Of a stretch of DNA of 64,000 bases, positions 9,388 through 20,261 are shown piece after piece. A model generated the notes under the pieces. That model searched no databases. It worked only from the letters and a program-made list of their open reading frames with translations, and had not been told where the DNA came from. The stretch lies in the NCBI RefSeq assembly GCF_947492365.1, contig NZ_CANLMB010000001.1:1726874-1790873 (forward strand). The letters are read 5' to 3'. Position 1 is the first letter of the stretch, and each line of letters starts with the position of its first letter. The translations under genes were made by a program, and so were the position numbers. This DNA is from an uncultured Erythrobacter sp. (GTDB taxonomy: Bacteria; Pseudomonadota; Alphaproteobacteria; Sphingomonadales; Sphingomonadaceae).

Positions 9388-10638
9388 ATGCAGTTTCGGG
9401 GTCGAGTTTCTTCTCATTCATCATCGGAAAACTTCGATGAAGCTTCTCCAACCGGCGGCTATGTCGCGGAAGGTTTTGAGCCGGTCGCCCATGCGTTTCA
9501 GGCCTCCATCCTTTCCGGCGAGGCTTTGGGTGCGGCTTGCACGATCATCCATCACGGCGAGACATTGGTCGATCTGCATGGCGGCTGGAAAGACACCTCC
9601 CGCTCCAATCGCTGGAACGAGAGCGACATCGCGCTCGTCTATTCGCTCACCAAAGGCCTTACCGGCATGGCGGCCGCGGTCGCGGTATCGCGCGGTCTGT
9701 TTTCCTATGACGAGCCGGTGGCCGACATCTGGCCCGAATTTGCAGCCCACGGCAAGGGGGCCGTTACCGTTGGCGAGGCTCTGTCCGAGCAGGCGGGACT
9801 GGCAGCAATCGACTTCAAACTCACGCTCGACAATATCGGCGATGAGGAAGCGATCTGCGCCGCCATTGCAGCGCAGAAACCCAACTGGACGCCCGGCGAC
9901 TATTCGGGGAACCACGCCTATACGCTGGGCTGGATTGCCAGTGAACTGATCCATCGTCGCGATCCGGCCGGACGCCGCCTGCCGCAATTCTTTGCCGAGG
10001 AAATCGCGGGCCCGCTGGGACAAGACGTCTTCGTCGGCCTTCCCGACACATTCGACCGCAGCCGGATCGCGCGGATCGACGGGTTCGGCATGGCGGATCT
10101 CTTCATCCACCACACAACCATGCCATGGCCGCTCACATTCGAGATGTGCCTGCCTGAGACTCTGGCCTTCCGCACTCTCAACAACCCGCTGGTGCTCGCC
10201 GGACCCGGAGCGCTCGATAACGAGGCGTTCTGGCGGGTCGGGCAAGGCGCAGCGGGCGGAATGGCCTCTGCGCGCGGCCTTGCCGCATTGTATTACGCCT
10301 TTGCTGAAGGCGGCGAAAAACTGGGCGTCACGCCTGAAGTCATGGCCACCCTTTCCAAAGGGCATTCCTACCCGTGCAAGGGTCTGAAAGATCAGGTTCT
10401 GACCGCCGACATGTATTATTCCTACGGCTTCGAAAAGCCCTTCAGCGAATGGGAATATGCCCGCACACACAGCGCATTCGGCAGCTTTGCGGTCGGCGGC
10501 TCGCTCGCCTTTTGCGACCCGGAAGACGGGCTCGCTTACGCATGGATCACCAACAAACTCGGCACCGGCAAGTGGGATGACCCGCGCGAGAAACTGGTCC
10601 GCGATGCCTTTTACGCTTGTCTGGAGAACCGCTCATGA
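9388..10638 (+). CDS. Serine hydrolase, beta-lactamase/EstB class C fold
   Basis: Member of the PF00144 family (class C beta-lactamase-like esterases and peptidases). The catalytic SxxK is SLTK (Ser86, Lys89) and a YSGN segment sits where the family's YxN motif is expected. A Gly-rich C-terminal strand (FGSFAVGGSLAF) replaces the KTG box. No convincing signal peptide is visible, so it may be cytoplasmic, which favours an esterase over an antibiotic-resistance role. The ATG at 9388 was chosen because AGGGGG lies 7 nt upstream; the frame extends to 9337. It is the first gene of a three-gene unit, overlapping the next by ATGA. Confidence 0.85.
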   Translation: MQFRGRVSSHSSSENFDEASPTGGYVAEGFEPVAHAFQASILSGEALGAACTIIHHGETLVDLHGGWKDTSRSNRWNESDIALVYSLTKGLTGMAAAVAVSRGLFSYDEPVADIWPEFAAHGKGAVTVGEALSEQAGLAAIDFKLTLDNIGDEEAICAAIAAQKPNWTPGDYSGNHAYTLGWIASELIHRRDPAGRRLPQFFAEEIAGPLGQDVFVGLPDTFDRSRIARIDGFGMADLFIHHTTMPWPLTFEMCLPETLAFRTLNNPLVLAGPGALDNEAFWRVGQGAAGGMASARGLAALYYAFAEGGEKLGVTPEVMATLSKGHSYPCKGLKDQVLTADMYYSYGFEKPFSEWEYARTHSAFGSFAVGGSLAFCDPEDGLAYAWITNKLGTGKWDDPREKLVRDAFYACLENRS

Positions 10639-12071
10639 GCATTCGTCACGTCGTTCTATCCGACCTCCATCTGGGCGCGCGCGACAGCCTGCTAACCCAT
10701 GTCCATGGCGACGGCGCTATCGCAGAGGGGCCATCCGAAGTGCTGGCCGCCTTTGCCAATGGCCTGCGTGAAACTTTGGGCGATCAGGAGCGCCCGCAGC
10801 TTGTCCTGCTTGGCGATGCGCTGGACCTTGGCCTGTCACCTTTTGGCGATGTGTCGAAGAGCTTTCTGCAACTGCTCGACGCCTGCTTTCCCGCCGGTGG
10901 CCCGGACCTTTTCAACCGCGAGATCATTTATATCGCGGGCAATCACGACCATCATCTGTGGCGGATCGCGCAGGATAACGGCTTTCTGACGCAGCTCGAA
11001 AGCGGGAAAATCCCGGGCGATCTGGATTCGGTGACCGATATCTTCGGCACGCCTTCGCATCGCTGCCGCCTGATGGAATCGCTGCTGCTGCACCGCCCGC
11101 ATCTGCACGATGCTTCGGTCAAGATTGCTTACCCCAACTGGGGCATCGCCGATCAGCAAAGCGGCCGTGCAGTCGTCATGCATCACGGCCATTATCTCGA
11201 CGGCATGTACCGCGCGCTGTCCAATGTGCGCGGATTCCTCGAAGACGGCGAAGCGCGCCCTGCAACCATGCGCCAGCTGGAGCAGGAAAACGGCCCGTGG
11301 ATCGACTTTCTCTGGTCCGATCTCGGCAGTGCCGGTGAAGTGGGCAGTGAGGTTGGCTCGCTCTACGGCACGATGCTGAGCGCGGGCGCGAGCCATGACT
11401 TTGCTGAAGGCATCGCGCGCCGGATCACCGGCGGGCTTCACGCGAAGCTTGGTATCAATCCGAAGATGCCGCTCAAATACGGCGTCACTCTCGACAATCT
11501 CATCCGCGCCGCAGTCGACCTCACCGCAGGACGCGCGGCGGAGCGCCAGCGCGATGGCTATGGCCATGTGCTGGGCGAGGAGGAGATCGCGGATATTGGC
11601 TGGTATCTAGGCACGCCGATGGCGCATCAGATGCGGCAGGAATTGGGCGATGTGCCGCGCGAATTGTCGTTCGTCTTCGGCCACACGCACAAGCCGTTTC
11701 AGGACGAGCTTTTGGTCGATGGCTTCGACGTGCCTGTCGGCATCTTCAACACCGGCGGCTGGGTGCTCGACGAGCCGACTTTGATGCCGGTCCAGGGCTG
11801 CGCGGCGATGCTGGTTTCCGATGAATTGGAAGTCGCTTCGCTGCGCCTGTTCAACGATCCGACCGATGGCACAATGGCACCCGTGCGCGTTGAAGGCAGC
11901 GGGCGGGCCAACCGCCTCGCCGACGAAACAGCCGAGGCGGTCAGCCGCGCCAGCGCTCACTGGACGGATTTCTCAAATATCGTCCACGAACGCATCGTCG
12001 AGGAAGCGGACAAGCGCACCCGGCATTTGCTCGAAGCATCCAATGAAGAGCTGCGGGAGGCGGCAGAATGA
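10635..12071 (+). CDS. Calcineurin-like metallophosphoesterase
   Basis: Binuclear-metal phosphoesterase. All family motifs are in order: SDLHLG (metal ligands Asp/His), GDALDLG, AGNHDHHL, a MHHGHY His motif and FGHTHKP near the end. At 478 aa it is longer than minimal members, with insertions between motifs and a helical C-terminal tail. The substrate is unknown (nucleotide, lipid or protein phosphate). The start overlaps the upstream stop by ATGA and its own stop overlaps the next start the same way, so the three genes are translationally coupled. This suggests a joint pathway, possibly lipid or sterol-like substrates given the neighbour. Confidence 0.85.
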   Translation: MSIRHVVLSDLHLGARDSLLTHVHGDGAIAEGPSEVLAAFANGLRETLGDQERPQLVLLGDALDLGLSPFGDVSKSFLQLLDACFPAGGPDLFNREIIYIAGNHDHHLWRIAQDNGFLTQLESGKIPGDLDSVTDIFGTPSHRCRLMESLLLHRPHLHDASVKIAYPNWGIADQQSGRAVVMHHGHYLDGMYRALSNVRGFLEDGEARPATMRQLEQENGPWIDFLWSDLGSAGEVGSEVGSLYGTMLSAGASHDFAEGIARRITGGLHAKLGINPKMPLKYGVTLDNLIRAAVDLTAGRAAERQRDGYGHVLGEEEIADIGWYLGTPMAHQMRQELGDVPRELSFVFGHTHKPFQDELLVDGFDVPVGIFNTGGWVLDEPTLMPVQGCAAMLVSDELEVASLRLFNDPTDGTMAPVRVEGSGRANRLADETAEAVSRASAHWTDFSNIVHERIVEEADKRTRHLLEASNEELREAAE

Positions 12072-15000
12072 ACATGGCCAATCCATACGGACAAAAACGC
12101 ATCGCTCGCAGCCTGGGTCAGGCGAAATCTCACTACACCGTGCTGGTTGTCGGCTCGGGCTATGGCGCAGGTGTCGCCGCCTCGCGGCTCGCCCGCGCAG
12201 GTCAGGATGTCTGCATTCTGGAACGCGGCAAGGAAATGCTGCCCGGCGAATATCCCAGCAAAATCGCCGACGCGCAGAGCGCGATGCAGTTCAACGTCAA
12301 AGGCGGCCGGATCGGATCGGGAGATGCGCTGTTCGAAGTGCATGTGAATGACGATCAATATGCGCTGGTCGGATGCGGTCTTGGCGGCACTTCGCTGATC
12401 AACGCCAATGTCTCGCTGGAGCTGGACAAGCGGCTGCTGAGCCTCGAGCATTGGCCCGCTGCGTTTCGCGACGATCCGCATGCAATTGACACTTACTACG
12501 AGCGGGCGCGCGAGATGCTGTCGCCCAATGTCTATCCCGAAACCCGCCCTGCCCTCGGCAAACTCGAAGCACTCGAGCACTCGGCCAAGGCGATGGACAA
12601 GCGCTTCTACAAGACCCCGATCAACGTCACGTTTGAGGACAAGACCAACAAGTTCGGCGTGCCCCAACCCGCCTGCACCAATTGCGGCGACTGCACATCG
12701 GGCTGCAATGTGGGCGCGAAGAACACGACGCTGATGAATTACCTCCCCGACGCCGCCAATCACGGCGCGGAGATATTCACGCAGGCCAAAGTGCTCTGGA
12801 TCGAACGCGATGGCGATGTCTGGCGGGTCCATGTCGAGCATAATGGCGAGGACGCGTCGGGCGCTCCGATCAGCATCAGCGCCGACCATGTCGTGCTCGG
12901 CGCAGGCGCGATTGGCTCGACCGAAATCCTGCTCAGATCGCGCGCAAAGGGGCTCTCCTTGTCGGACCGGCTCGGCGAGAGCTTCTCCGGCAATGGCGAC
13001 GCGCTCGGCTTCGCCTATGATAGCTACTTCAAGTCGAAGAAGGACGGCGAGGACGTTACCGCCGACCCGATCTACGCGATGGGTATCGGCGCCAATGATG
13101 TTGGCGAGGAGGCTTATCCCGGCCCCTGCATCACTGGCGTTATCGACATGCGCGATGCCGACGATCCGTCCAAGGGGTTGGTGATCGAAGAAGGCGTTGC
13201 CCCCGGCATCCTCGCTGGAGCATTGGGCCCAGCCTTTTTCTTTGGCGAAGCGCTCGCTGACGGGTTCACCCGCTTCGGCTTCGATCAAGTCAAACCGCGC
13301 CTGCTCGACGCAAAAGCCATGGGCGAAGCGGTGCAGACTGATCCCGGCAGCATCGCCGAATGGGCTTACAAAGGCCCGATGGCGCGCACGCTGACCTATC
13401 TGGTGATGAGCGTGGATGATTCCGGCGGGCGCTTGGCGCTCGAAGATGATCGCATCTCGATCCAGTGGGCGGATGCGGGCAATCAGCGCACCTATCGCCG
13501 CGATGACGACAAAATGCGCGAAGCTGCCGAAGCGATTGAAGCGCAGTACTTCTCCGACCCGCTCTGGTCAGAACCGATGGGTCAAAAGCTGATCACGGTT
13601 CACCCGATCGGCGGGTGCGGAATGGGCGACGATGCCTCTTCCGGGGTCGTCGATGATGCTTGCCGAGTCTATGCCGGAAACAGCGGCAGTGATGTCCATG
13701 AAGGCCTCTATGTCTGCGACGGTGCGGCGATACCGGGCGCAGTCGGCGTCAATCCGCTCCTCACGATCACTGCTGTGGCCGAACGCGCGGTCGAGAAGCT
13801 CGCCCAGCGCGAAGGCTGGAGCATCGACTATTCGCTCGGCAAGGAAGCCCAACTGCCTGAAAAGGTCGAAGAGGTCGAAGCTGCTGCCGAAGATTCGCAC
13901 GAGGTTCCGCGCAAGGATCACCTCAAGCTCGGCATCGCCAAATGGGTCGGCGGCCACGCCATCGGACCGGTCGCCGATGCCGTGTCGCAGGCCGCTGAAC
14001 ACTTCAAGAGCGGTGCGATTGGCGAAGGCAAAGCGGCCATCCGCGAGCTTGTCAAAACCCATCCGGAGGCCATGAGCCCCGGCATGGCCTTCACCGAGAC
14101 AATGGCGGGCCATATCAGCGCCACCGGTTGCCACCACCGCCCCTGCGGCCATGTCGAGCGCATCCGCGATGACTACACCAACGGCGCGGCATGGGGGCAG
14201 TCGGAAGGAAGCGAATGCAGCTTCCGACTGACGGTCACGACCGACAACCTTCACCGCATGCTCGAACAGAGCGAGCACCACTCGCGCATCACCGGCGAAG
14301 TTCTGGTCAGTTCAATTGCGCCCGACCCGCTGCCGGTGCGCGAGGGCACATTCCGCCTGCTGGTCGCCAATCCTGAACGGGCCGAAAGCTGGACCATGCT
14401 CTACGACATGGTACTCGATGGCCCGGACGGTCCGGTGCATTTCCACGGCTTCAAGACCTTGGAACAACGTGGCAATTCGGACCCCTGGACCGACCTCACG
14501 ACGCTATTTGTGACGCTCCGGCATGGTGACAAGGACGGCGAGCTGATTGGGCGCGGCGTGCTGAAGCTCGGCATTGACGAATTCATGCGTCAGCTCACTA
14601 CTATCACCATCCACGATGCCGATACGCTGGTGGGCCATGTCATCAATCTGATCCCGAAAGCCAAGACTGCGATCGAGACATATTTCATGGCGAAATATGC
14701 CGGTTTCTTCGCGATGACCGTGTTCCGCGCCTATGGCGGGATGCTGGCCACACTCAACGATTTTGCAAGCAAAGATGCGGCTCTGCTGACGTCGCGCACC
14801 ATGCGCCTGCCTTCGGCGGAGCGCCATGTAGTCCCGACCGGCGACGGCGTGAATATCGGCCTCACCCGGTACCGGGGCGGCTCGCGAGGACCGCTTGTGC
14901 TCGCCCCGGGTTTCTCGGTGCGCGCATCGAGTTTTGCCACGCCGACGGTTGATGAAAACCTCACCGAAAGCCTTGTCGCGCAAGGCTATGACGTGTGGTT

Positions 15001-15877
15001 GTTCGACTATCGTGCCAGCGCAGATTCAGGCAATGATGCCGAGCGTCCACCCGAATTCTGCATTGACGACATTGCCCGTTATGACTGGCCTGCCGCAGTC
15101 GAGAAAATCCGCAGCGTAACCGGCGCTGACAGCGTTCAGGCCATCGCGCATTGTGTCGGTTCGATGAGCCTTCTCATGGGTATCGGCGCGGGCTGGGTCA
15201 GCCATGTGCGATCACTCATCAGCTCGCAATTGACCCTGCATCCTGTGACTGACTGGCTCAACTATATGAAGGCCGATCTGGGTGTGGCGGACACGCTCGG
15301 GCAGATTTCGCTGCTCGACGGACACATGGATTTTGTCAGCCAGGGCAGCGAGGCTGACAATGAGATCGACGCGATTGCCTATCAGATACCCGTGCCCGAG
15401 GGCCAGGCTTGCAAGAACCCGACCTGCCGCCGCGTCTTTGGCGTGTTCGGCCCGAGCTGGGATCACCGCCAGCTGGGCCATGACACCCACCTCGCGCTGG
15501 GCAGCATGTTCAGCCGCGTGTCGCTCTCGCCCTTCAAGCAATTGCAGGACATCATGCGCAAGGGGCTGGCCGTCAATGCGGATGGCAAGCCGGTCTATAC
15601 CGATGAGGATGCGGCAAGGCGGCTGGCCTTGCCGATCACCTTCCTGTCGGGCGCGACCAACCAGATCTTCTACCCCGAAAGCGGGCAACGCACGCGGGTC
15701 TGGCTGTCGGAGCACAATGGCAGCGCGTTCTATCGCCAGCGGATCATCCCCGATTACGGCCATATGGACCTGTTCATCGGCCGCAATGCGCACCGCGATG
15801 TGACCCCGCGCATTCTGGAAGAGCTGGAGCGGCTCGATCAGCAAAGCGACACGGGCGAACACCGCGCCAGCGCTTGA
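12068..15877 (+). CDS. GMC (cholesterol-oxidase-like) oxidoreductase fused to alpha/beta hydrolase
   Basis: Two-domain enzyme of 1,269 aa. Residues 1 to about 590 are an FAD-dependent GMC oxidoreductase: dinucleotide-binding VVGSGYGAGVAASRLA near the start and a HPIGGCGMGDDASSGVV active-site region. A CxxCxxCxxxC cluster (Cys203, 206, 209, 213) resembles the one in cholesterol-oxidase-like GMC proteins. A middle stretch (about 680-900) is unassigned. Residues about 920-1265 are an alpha/beta hydrolase (LVLAPGFSVRASSF, VWLFDYRAS, PDYGHMDLF for the final His). Its nucleophile elbow reads AHCVGS, putting Cys1029 where Ser normally sits. It is coupled by ATGA to the metallophosphoesterase. A steroid or other hydrophobic alcohol substrate is an inference from the family. 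Confidence 0.85.
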   Translation: MNMANPYGQKRIARSLGQAKSHYTVLVVGSGYGAGVAASRLARAGQDVCILERGKEMLPGEYPSKIADAQSAMQFNVKGGRIGSGDALFEVHVNDDQYALVGCGLGGTSLINANVSLELDKRLLSLEHWPAAFRDDPHAIDTYYERAREMLSPNVYPETRPALGKLEALEHSAKAMDKRFYKTPINVTFEDKTNKFGVPQPACTNCGDCTSGCNVGAKNTTLMNYLPDAANHGAEIFTQAKVLWIERDGDVWRVHVEHNGEDASGAPISISADHVVLGAGAIGSTEILLRSRAKGLSLSDRLGESFSGNGDALGFAYDSYFKSKKDGEDVTADPIYAMGIGANDVGEEAYPGPCITGVIDMRDADDPSKGLVIEEGVAPGILAGALGPAFFFGEALADGFTRFGFDQVKPRLLDAKAMGEAVQTDPGSIAEWAYKGPMARTLTYLVMSVDDSGGRLALEDDRISIQWADAGNQRTYRRDDDKMREAAEAIEAQYFSDPLWSEPMGQKLITVHPIGGCGMGDDASSGVVDDACRVYAGNSGSDVHEGLYVCDGAAIPGAVGVNPLLTITAVAERAVEKLAQREGWSIDYSLGKEAQLPEKVEEVEAAAEDSHEVPRKDHLKLGIAKWVGGHAIGPVADAVSQAAEHFKSGAIGEGKAAIRELVKTHPEAMSPGMAFTETMAGHISATGCHHRPCGHVERIRDDYTNGAAWGQSEGSECSFRLTVTTDNLHRMLEQSEHHSRITGEVLVSSIAPDPLPVREGTFRLLVANPERAESWTMLYDMVLDGPDGPVHFHGFKTLEQRGNSDPWTDLTTLFVTLRHGDKDGELIGRGVLKLGIDEFMRQLTTITIHDADTLVGHVINLIPKAKTAIETYFMAKYAGFFAMTVFRAYGGMLATLNDFASKDAALLTSRTMRLPSAERHVVPTGDGVNIGLTRYRGGSRGPLVLAPGFSVRASSFATPTVDENLTESLVAQGYDVWLFDYRASADSGNDAERPPEFCIDDIARYDWPAAVEKIRSVTGADSVQAIAHCVGSMSLLMGIGAGWVSHVRSLISSQLTLHPVTDWLNYMKADLGVADTLGQISLLDGHMDFVSQGSEADNEIDAIAYQIPVPEGQACKNPTCRRVFGVFGPSWDHRQLGHDTHLALGSMFSRVSLSPFKQLQDIMRKGLAVNADGKPVYTDEDAARRLALPITFLSGATNQIFYPESGQRTRVWLSEHNGSAFYRQRIIPDYGHMDLFIGRNAHRDVTPRILEELERLDQQSDTGEHRASA

Positions 15878-16055
15878 CACTCAAGCACTGGACCGCCGCT
15901 CCCGATCTGCAAAAGGCGGGGGCGGCGGGCCGAAAGACCTTGCCATAAGGGTCCGCCATTTTAATGCTTGCCGCTCGATCTCGCACTCGCAGTGCGGGCG
16001 GCGCAGCGGAGCAGAGGGTGGGCGAGTTGCAAAATAGCTATTCGAAACGCGCACT

Positions 16056-17144
16056 ATGAGCCTGCGATTGCAAGGCATTGCGAAGTCGGTCGATGGCGCG
16101 CCGCATATCCATCCAGTCGATCTGGAGCTGCAAAAGGGCACGATGAATGTGCTGCTCGGCCCGACGCTGGCGGGCAAGACTTCGCTGATGCGGCTGATGG
16201 CGGGGCTCGACAAGCCGGATGCTGGCAAGGTTTTCTGGGACGGAAACGATGTCACCGGCATGCGCGTGCAGGACCGCGACATCGCGATGGTCTACCAGCA
16301 ATTCGTCAATTATCCCGCGATGAGCGTGTACGACAACATCGCTTCGCCGTTGAAACTGCGCCGCAAATCGAGGGCAGAGATCGACGCGCGCGTTCAGGAG
16401 ATGGCCGAGCTGTTGCAGCTCACCGCGATCCTTGACCGCAAGCCCAGCGAGATTTCGGGCGGCCAGCAGCAACGCTGCGCGATTGCGCGGGCGCTGGCGA
16501 AGGATGTCGGCCTTGTCCTGATGGACGAGCCGCTGGCCAATCTGGACTACAAATTGCGCGAGGAGCTGAGAGCGGAAATCCCGCGCCTCTTCGCCGCATC
16601 GGGCAGCATCTTCGTCTATGCGACGACCGAGCCGGAAGAGGCCCTGCTGCTGGGCGGAAACACCGCGACCATGTGGGAGGGGCGCGTGACGCAATTCGGC
16701 TCTGCCGCAGAGGTGTATCGCAGACCCGCAGACGCGATCACTGCAAGCGTCTATTCGGACCCACCGATGAACTTTGTCGCTGTGCGCAAGGATGGCGCAG
16801 TGATCCACTTCCCCGGCGGGCAGTCGGCCAAGGCGGGCGCAGACTTGGCGGGATTGCCAGACGGAGAATACCGCGCTGGTTTTCGTGCACACCAGCTTGC
16901 AACAGGCGTAGGCGCGGCGGACCATCTGACATTCGATGCGACGCTGACTGTGACAGAGCTGACCGGCTCCGAAACCTATGTCCATGTGGATGCGGCGGGC
17001 GAAAGGTGGATCGGATTGGTTCCGGGGGTTCACGCATTCGAGATCGGGCAATCCCTTTCCGTTTCGCTCGACCCGCAGCACATCCTCTATTTCGGCGCGG
17101 ATGGCACGCTGGTGGGCAAGCCGGTCGCGGCGGTGAGCGCTTAG
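16056..17144 (+). CDS. glpS: Glycerol-type ABC importer, ATP-binding protein GlpS
   Basis: First ATPase of an importer with the gene order known from rhizobial glpSTPQUV. Walker A is GPTLAGKT (residues 35-42), the signature ISGGQQQR is intact (about 134) and Walker B is LVLMDEPLANLD. The switch region reads YATTEPEEA (about 190), so the H-loop histidine is replaced. The C-terminal third is the OB-like regulatory domain typical of UgpC/MalK relatives. It is not fully clear that glycerol is the substrate: glpD, glpK and glpR are absent here. No strong Shine-Dalgarno precedes the ATG. The next gene starts 2 nt after its stop. Confidence 0.85.
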   Translation: MSLRLQGIAKSVDGAPHIHPVDLELQKGTMNVLLGPTLAGKTSLMRLMAGLDKPDAGKVFWDGNDVTGMRVQDRDIAMVYQQFVNYPAMSVYDNIASPLKLRRKSRAEIDARVQEMAELLQLTAILDRKPSEISGGQQQRCAIARALAKDVGLVLMDEPLANLDYKLREELRAEIPRLFAASGSIFVYATTEPEEALLLGGNTATMWEGRVTQFGSAAEVYRRPADAITASVYSDPPMNFVAVRKDGAVIHFPGGQSAKAGADLAGLPDGEYRAGFRAHQLATGVGAADHLTFDATLTVTELTGSETYVHVDAAGERWIGLVPGVHAFEIGQSLSVSLDPQHILYFGADGTLVGKPVAAVSA

Positions 17145-17146
17145 AC

Positions 17147-18231
17147 ATGGCGGCCATCACCCTCGAAAATCTGGCGCACAGCTACCATCCCGATCCGCAG
17201 AGCGAGGCGGATTACGCGCTCAAGCAGGTCGATCTGCGCTGGGAGGACGGGCATGCCTATGCGCTGCTGGGGCCGAGCGGCTGCGGCAAGACGACCTTGC
17301 TCAACATCATGTCCGGCCTGCTCCAGCCGACACGCGGGCGGGTGCTGTTTGACGATACTGACGTGACCGCCGCCTCGACCGCAGCGCGCAATATCGCGCA
17401 GGTTTTCCAGTTCCCCGTTGTCTATGACACGATGAGCGTGCGCGAAAACCTCGCCTTCCCGCTGCGCAATCGGGGGATGGAGCGCGGCCTGATTGCGGAG
17501 CGGGTGCAGCGCATTGCGCAGATGATCGGGTTGGAAGAGCACCTTGCGCAAAAGGCGCGCGGGCTGACCGCTGACCTCAAGCAGAAGATCTCGCTCGGGC
17601 GCGGCGTCATCCGCGACGATGTGAGCGCGATCCTGTTTGACGAGCCGCTGACCGTGATCGACCCGCATCTGAAGTGGGAGCTGCGCACCCAGCTTAAGAG
17701 GCTCCACCGCGAATTCGGGCACACGATGATCTATGTGACCCACGACCAGACCGAAGCGCTGACCTTCGCCGAAAAGGTGGTGGTGATGCACGAGGGGCTG
17801 GTGGTGCAGATCGGCACGCCGCAGGAATTGTTCGAAACCCCTGCCCACACCTTTGTCGGCTATTTCATCGGATCGCCCGGCATGAATTTCGTGCCCGCCG
17901 GGATCGACGGAAATTCGGCGAGCATCGAGGGTCACACCGTCGATCTGGGAGCGGATTACCGCCAACCGATCGGCAAGACTGTGATCGGCATCCGGCCCGA
18001 GTTCGTCCAGCTTGTGTCCAAAGGCGGGCTACAGGTGGCGATCAACCACATCCGCGATCTGGGCCGGCAGAAGATCGTCAGTGCGAGCCTTTTCGGCACC
18101 GAGATAAACATTGTCGTCGATGCCGGTGTCGAGATTTTGTCGGACATGAACCAGGTCGCTTTTGACCCGCAAAAAATCAGCGTCTTTTGCGACGATTGGC
18201 GCGTCGAGAGCGCAAGCAAGGGAGCCGCGTG

Positions 18232-18232
<1 letters not shown>
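17147..18232 (+). CDS. glpT: Glycerol-type ABC importer, ATP-binding protein GlpT
   Basis: Second ATPase of the importer. Walker A GPSGCGKTT (about 42-50), Walker B ILFDEPLTVIDP and H-loop YVTHDQTEA are canonical. Where the LSGGQ signature should be it reads LTADLKQKISLGRG. This degeneracy complements that of GlpS: the GlpT nucleotide site, completed by the GlpS signature, is intact, whereas the other is not. The open frame extends upstream inside glpS, but the ATG at 17147 begins the conserved domain (MAAITLENL). The stop overlaps the start of glpP (TGATG). Confidence 0.85.
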
Positions 18233-19940
<1,708 letters not shown>

Positions 19941-19957
19941 GATGCGGAGGGTTTGAG

Positions 19958-20230
19958 ATGGACTGGATGGCATGGACATTGCCCACGGCGCTGTTCTTCG
20001 CGTCGATCGTCGCTGCGATTGCCTGCATGGCGGTGCTGCATCTCCGCTCGCCCAGCACCCCGCGCACCGGCATTCTCGGCATAGAGACCATGCGCGGGGA
20101 CAGGCTTTTCATCACACTCTTGGGATCGGGTTTCATCAATCTTGCGTGGATCGGATTGACCGACGCGCCGCAGTTTTGGGCAGGCTTTATCTGCGCAATA
20201 TTTGCGCTGTGCGTTTTCCGGTGGGTATGA
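19958..20230 (+). CDS. glpU: Small membrane protein, DUF2160 family (GlpU)
   Basis: A 90-aa protein with three hydrophobic helices (about 5-25, 45-62 and 68-86) and nothing catalytic. It matches in size, topology and place the DUF2160 protein (GlpU) between glpQ and glpV in rhizobial glycerol operons. Its role is unknown; it is probably an accessory membrane subunit. A GGAGGG lies about 7 nt before the ATG. Its 3' end overlaps the open frame upstream of glpV, but not the start chosen there. Confidence 0.75.
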   Translation: MDWMAWTLPTALFFASIVAAIACMAVLHLRSPSTPRTGILGIETMRGDRLFITLLGSGFINLAWIGLTDAPQFWAGFICAIFALCVFRWV

Positions 20231-20261
20231 CGGGGCAACAAAGGGACACGAGGGAATGAGC

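Noticed and set aside
9388..10638. Antibiotic-resistance beta-lactamase
   Set aside because: No signal peptide and no KTG box; context and family favour an esterase-like hydrolase.
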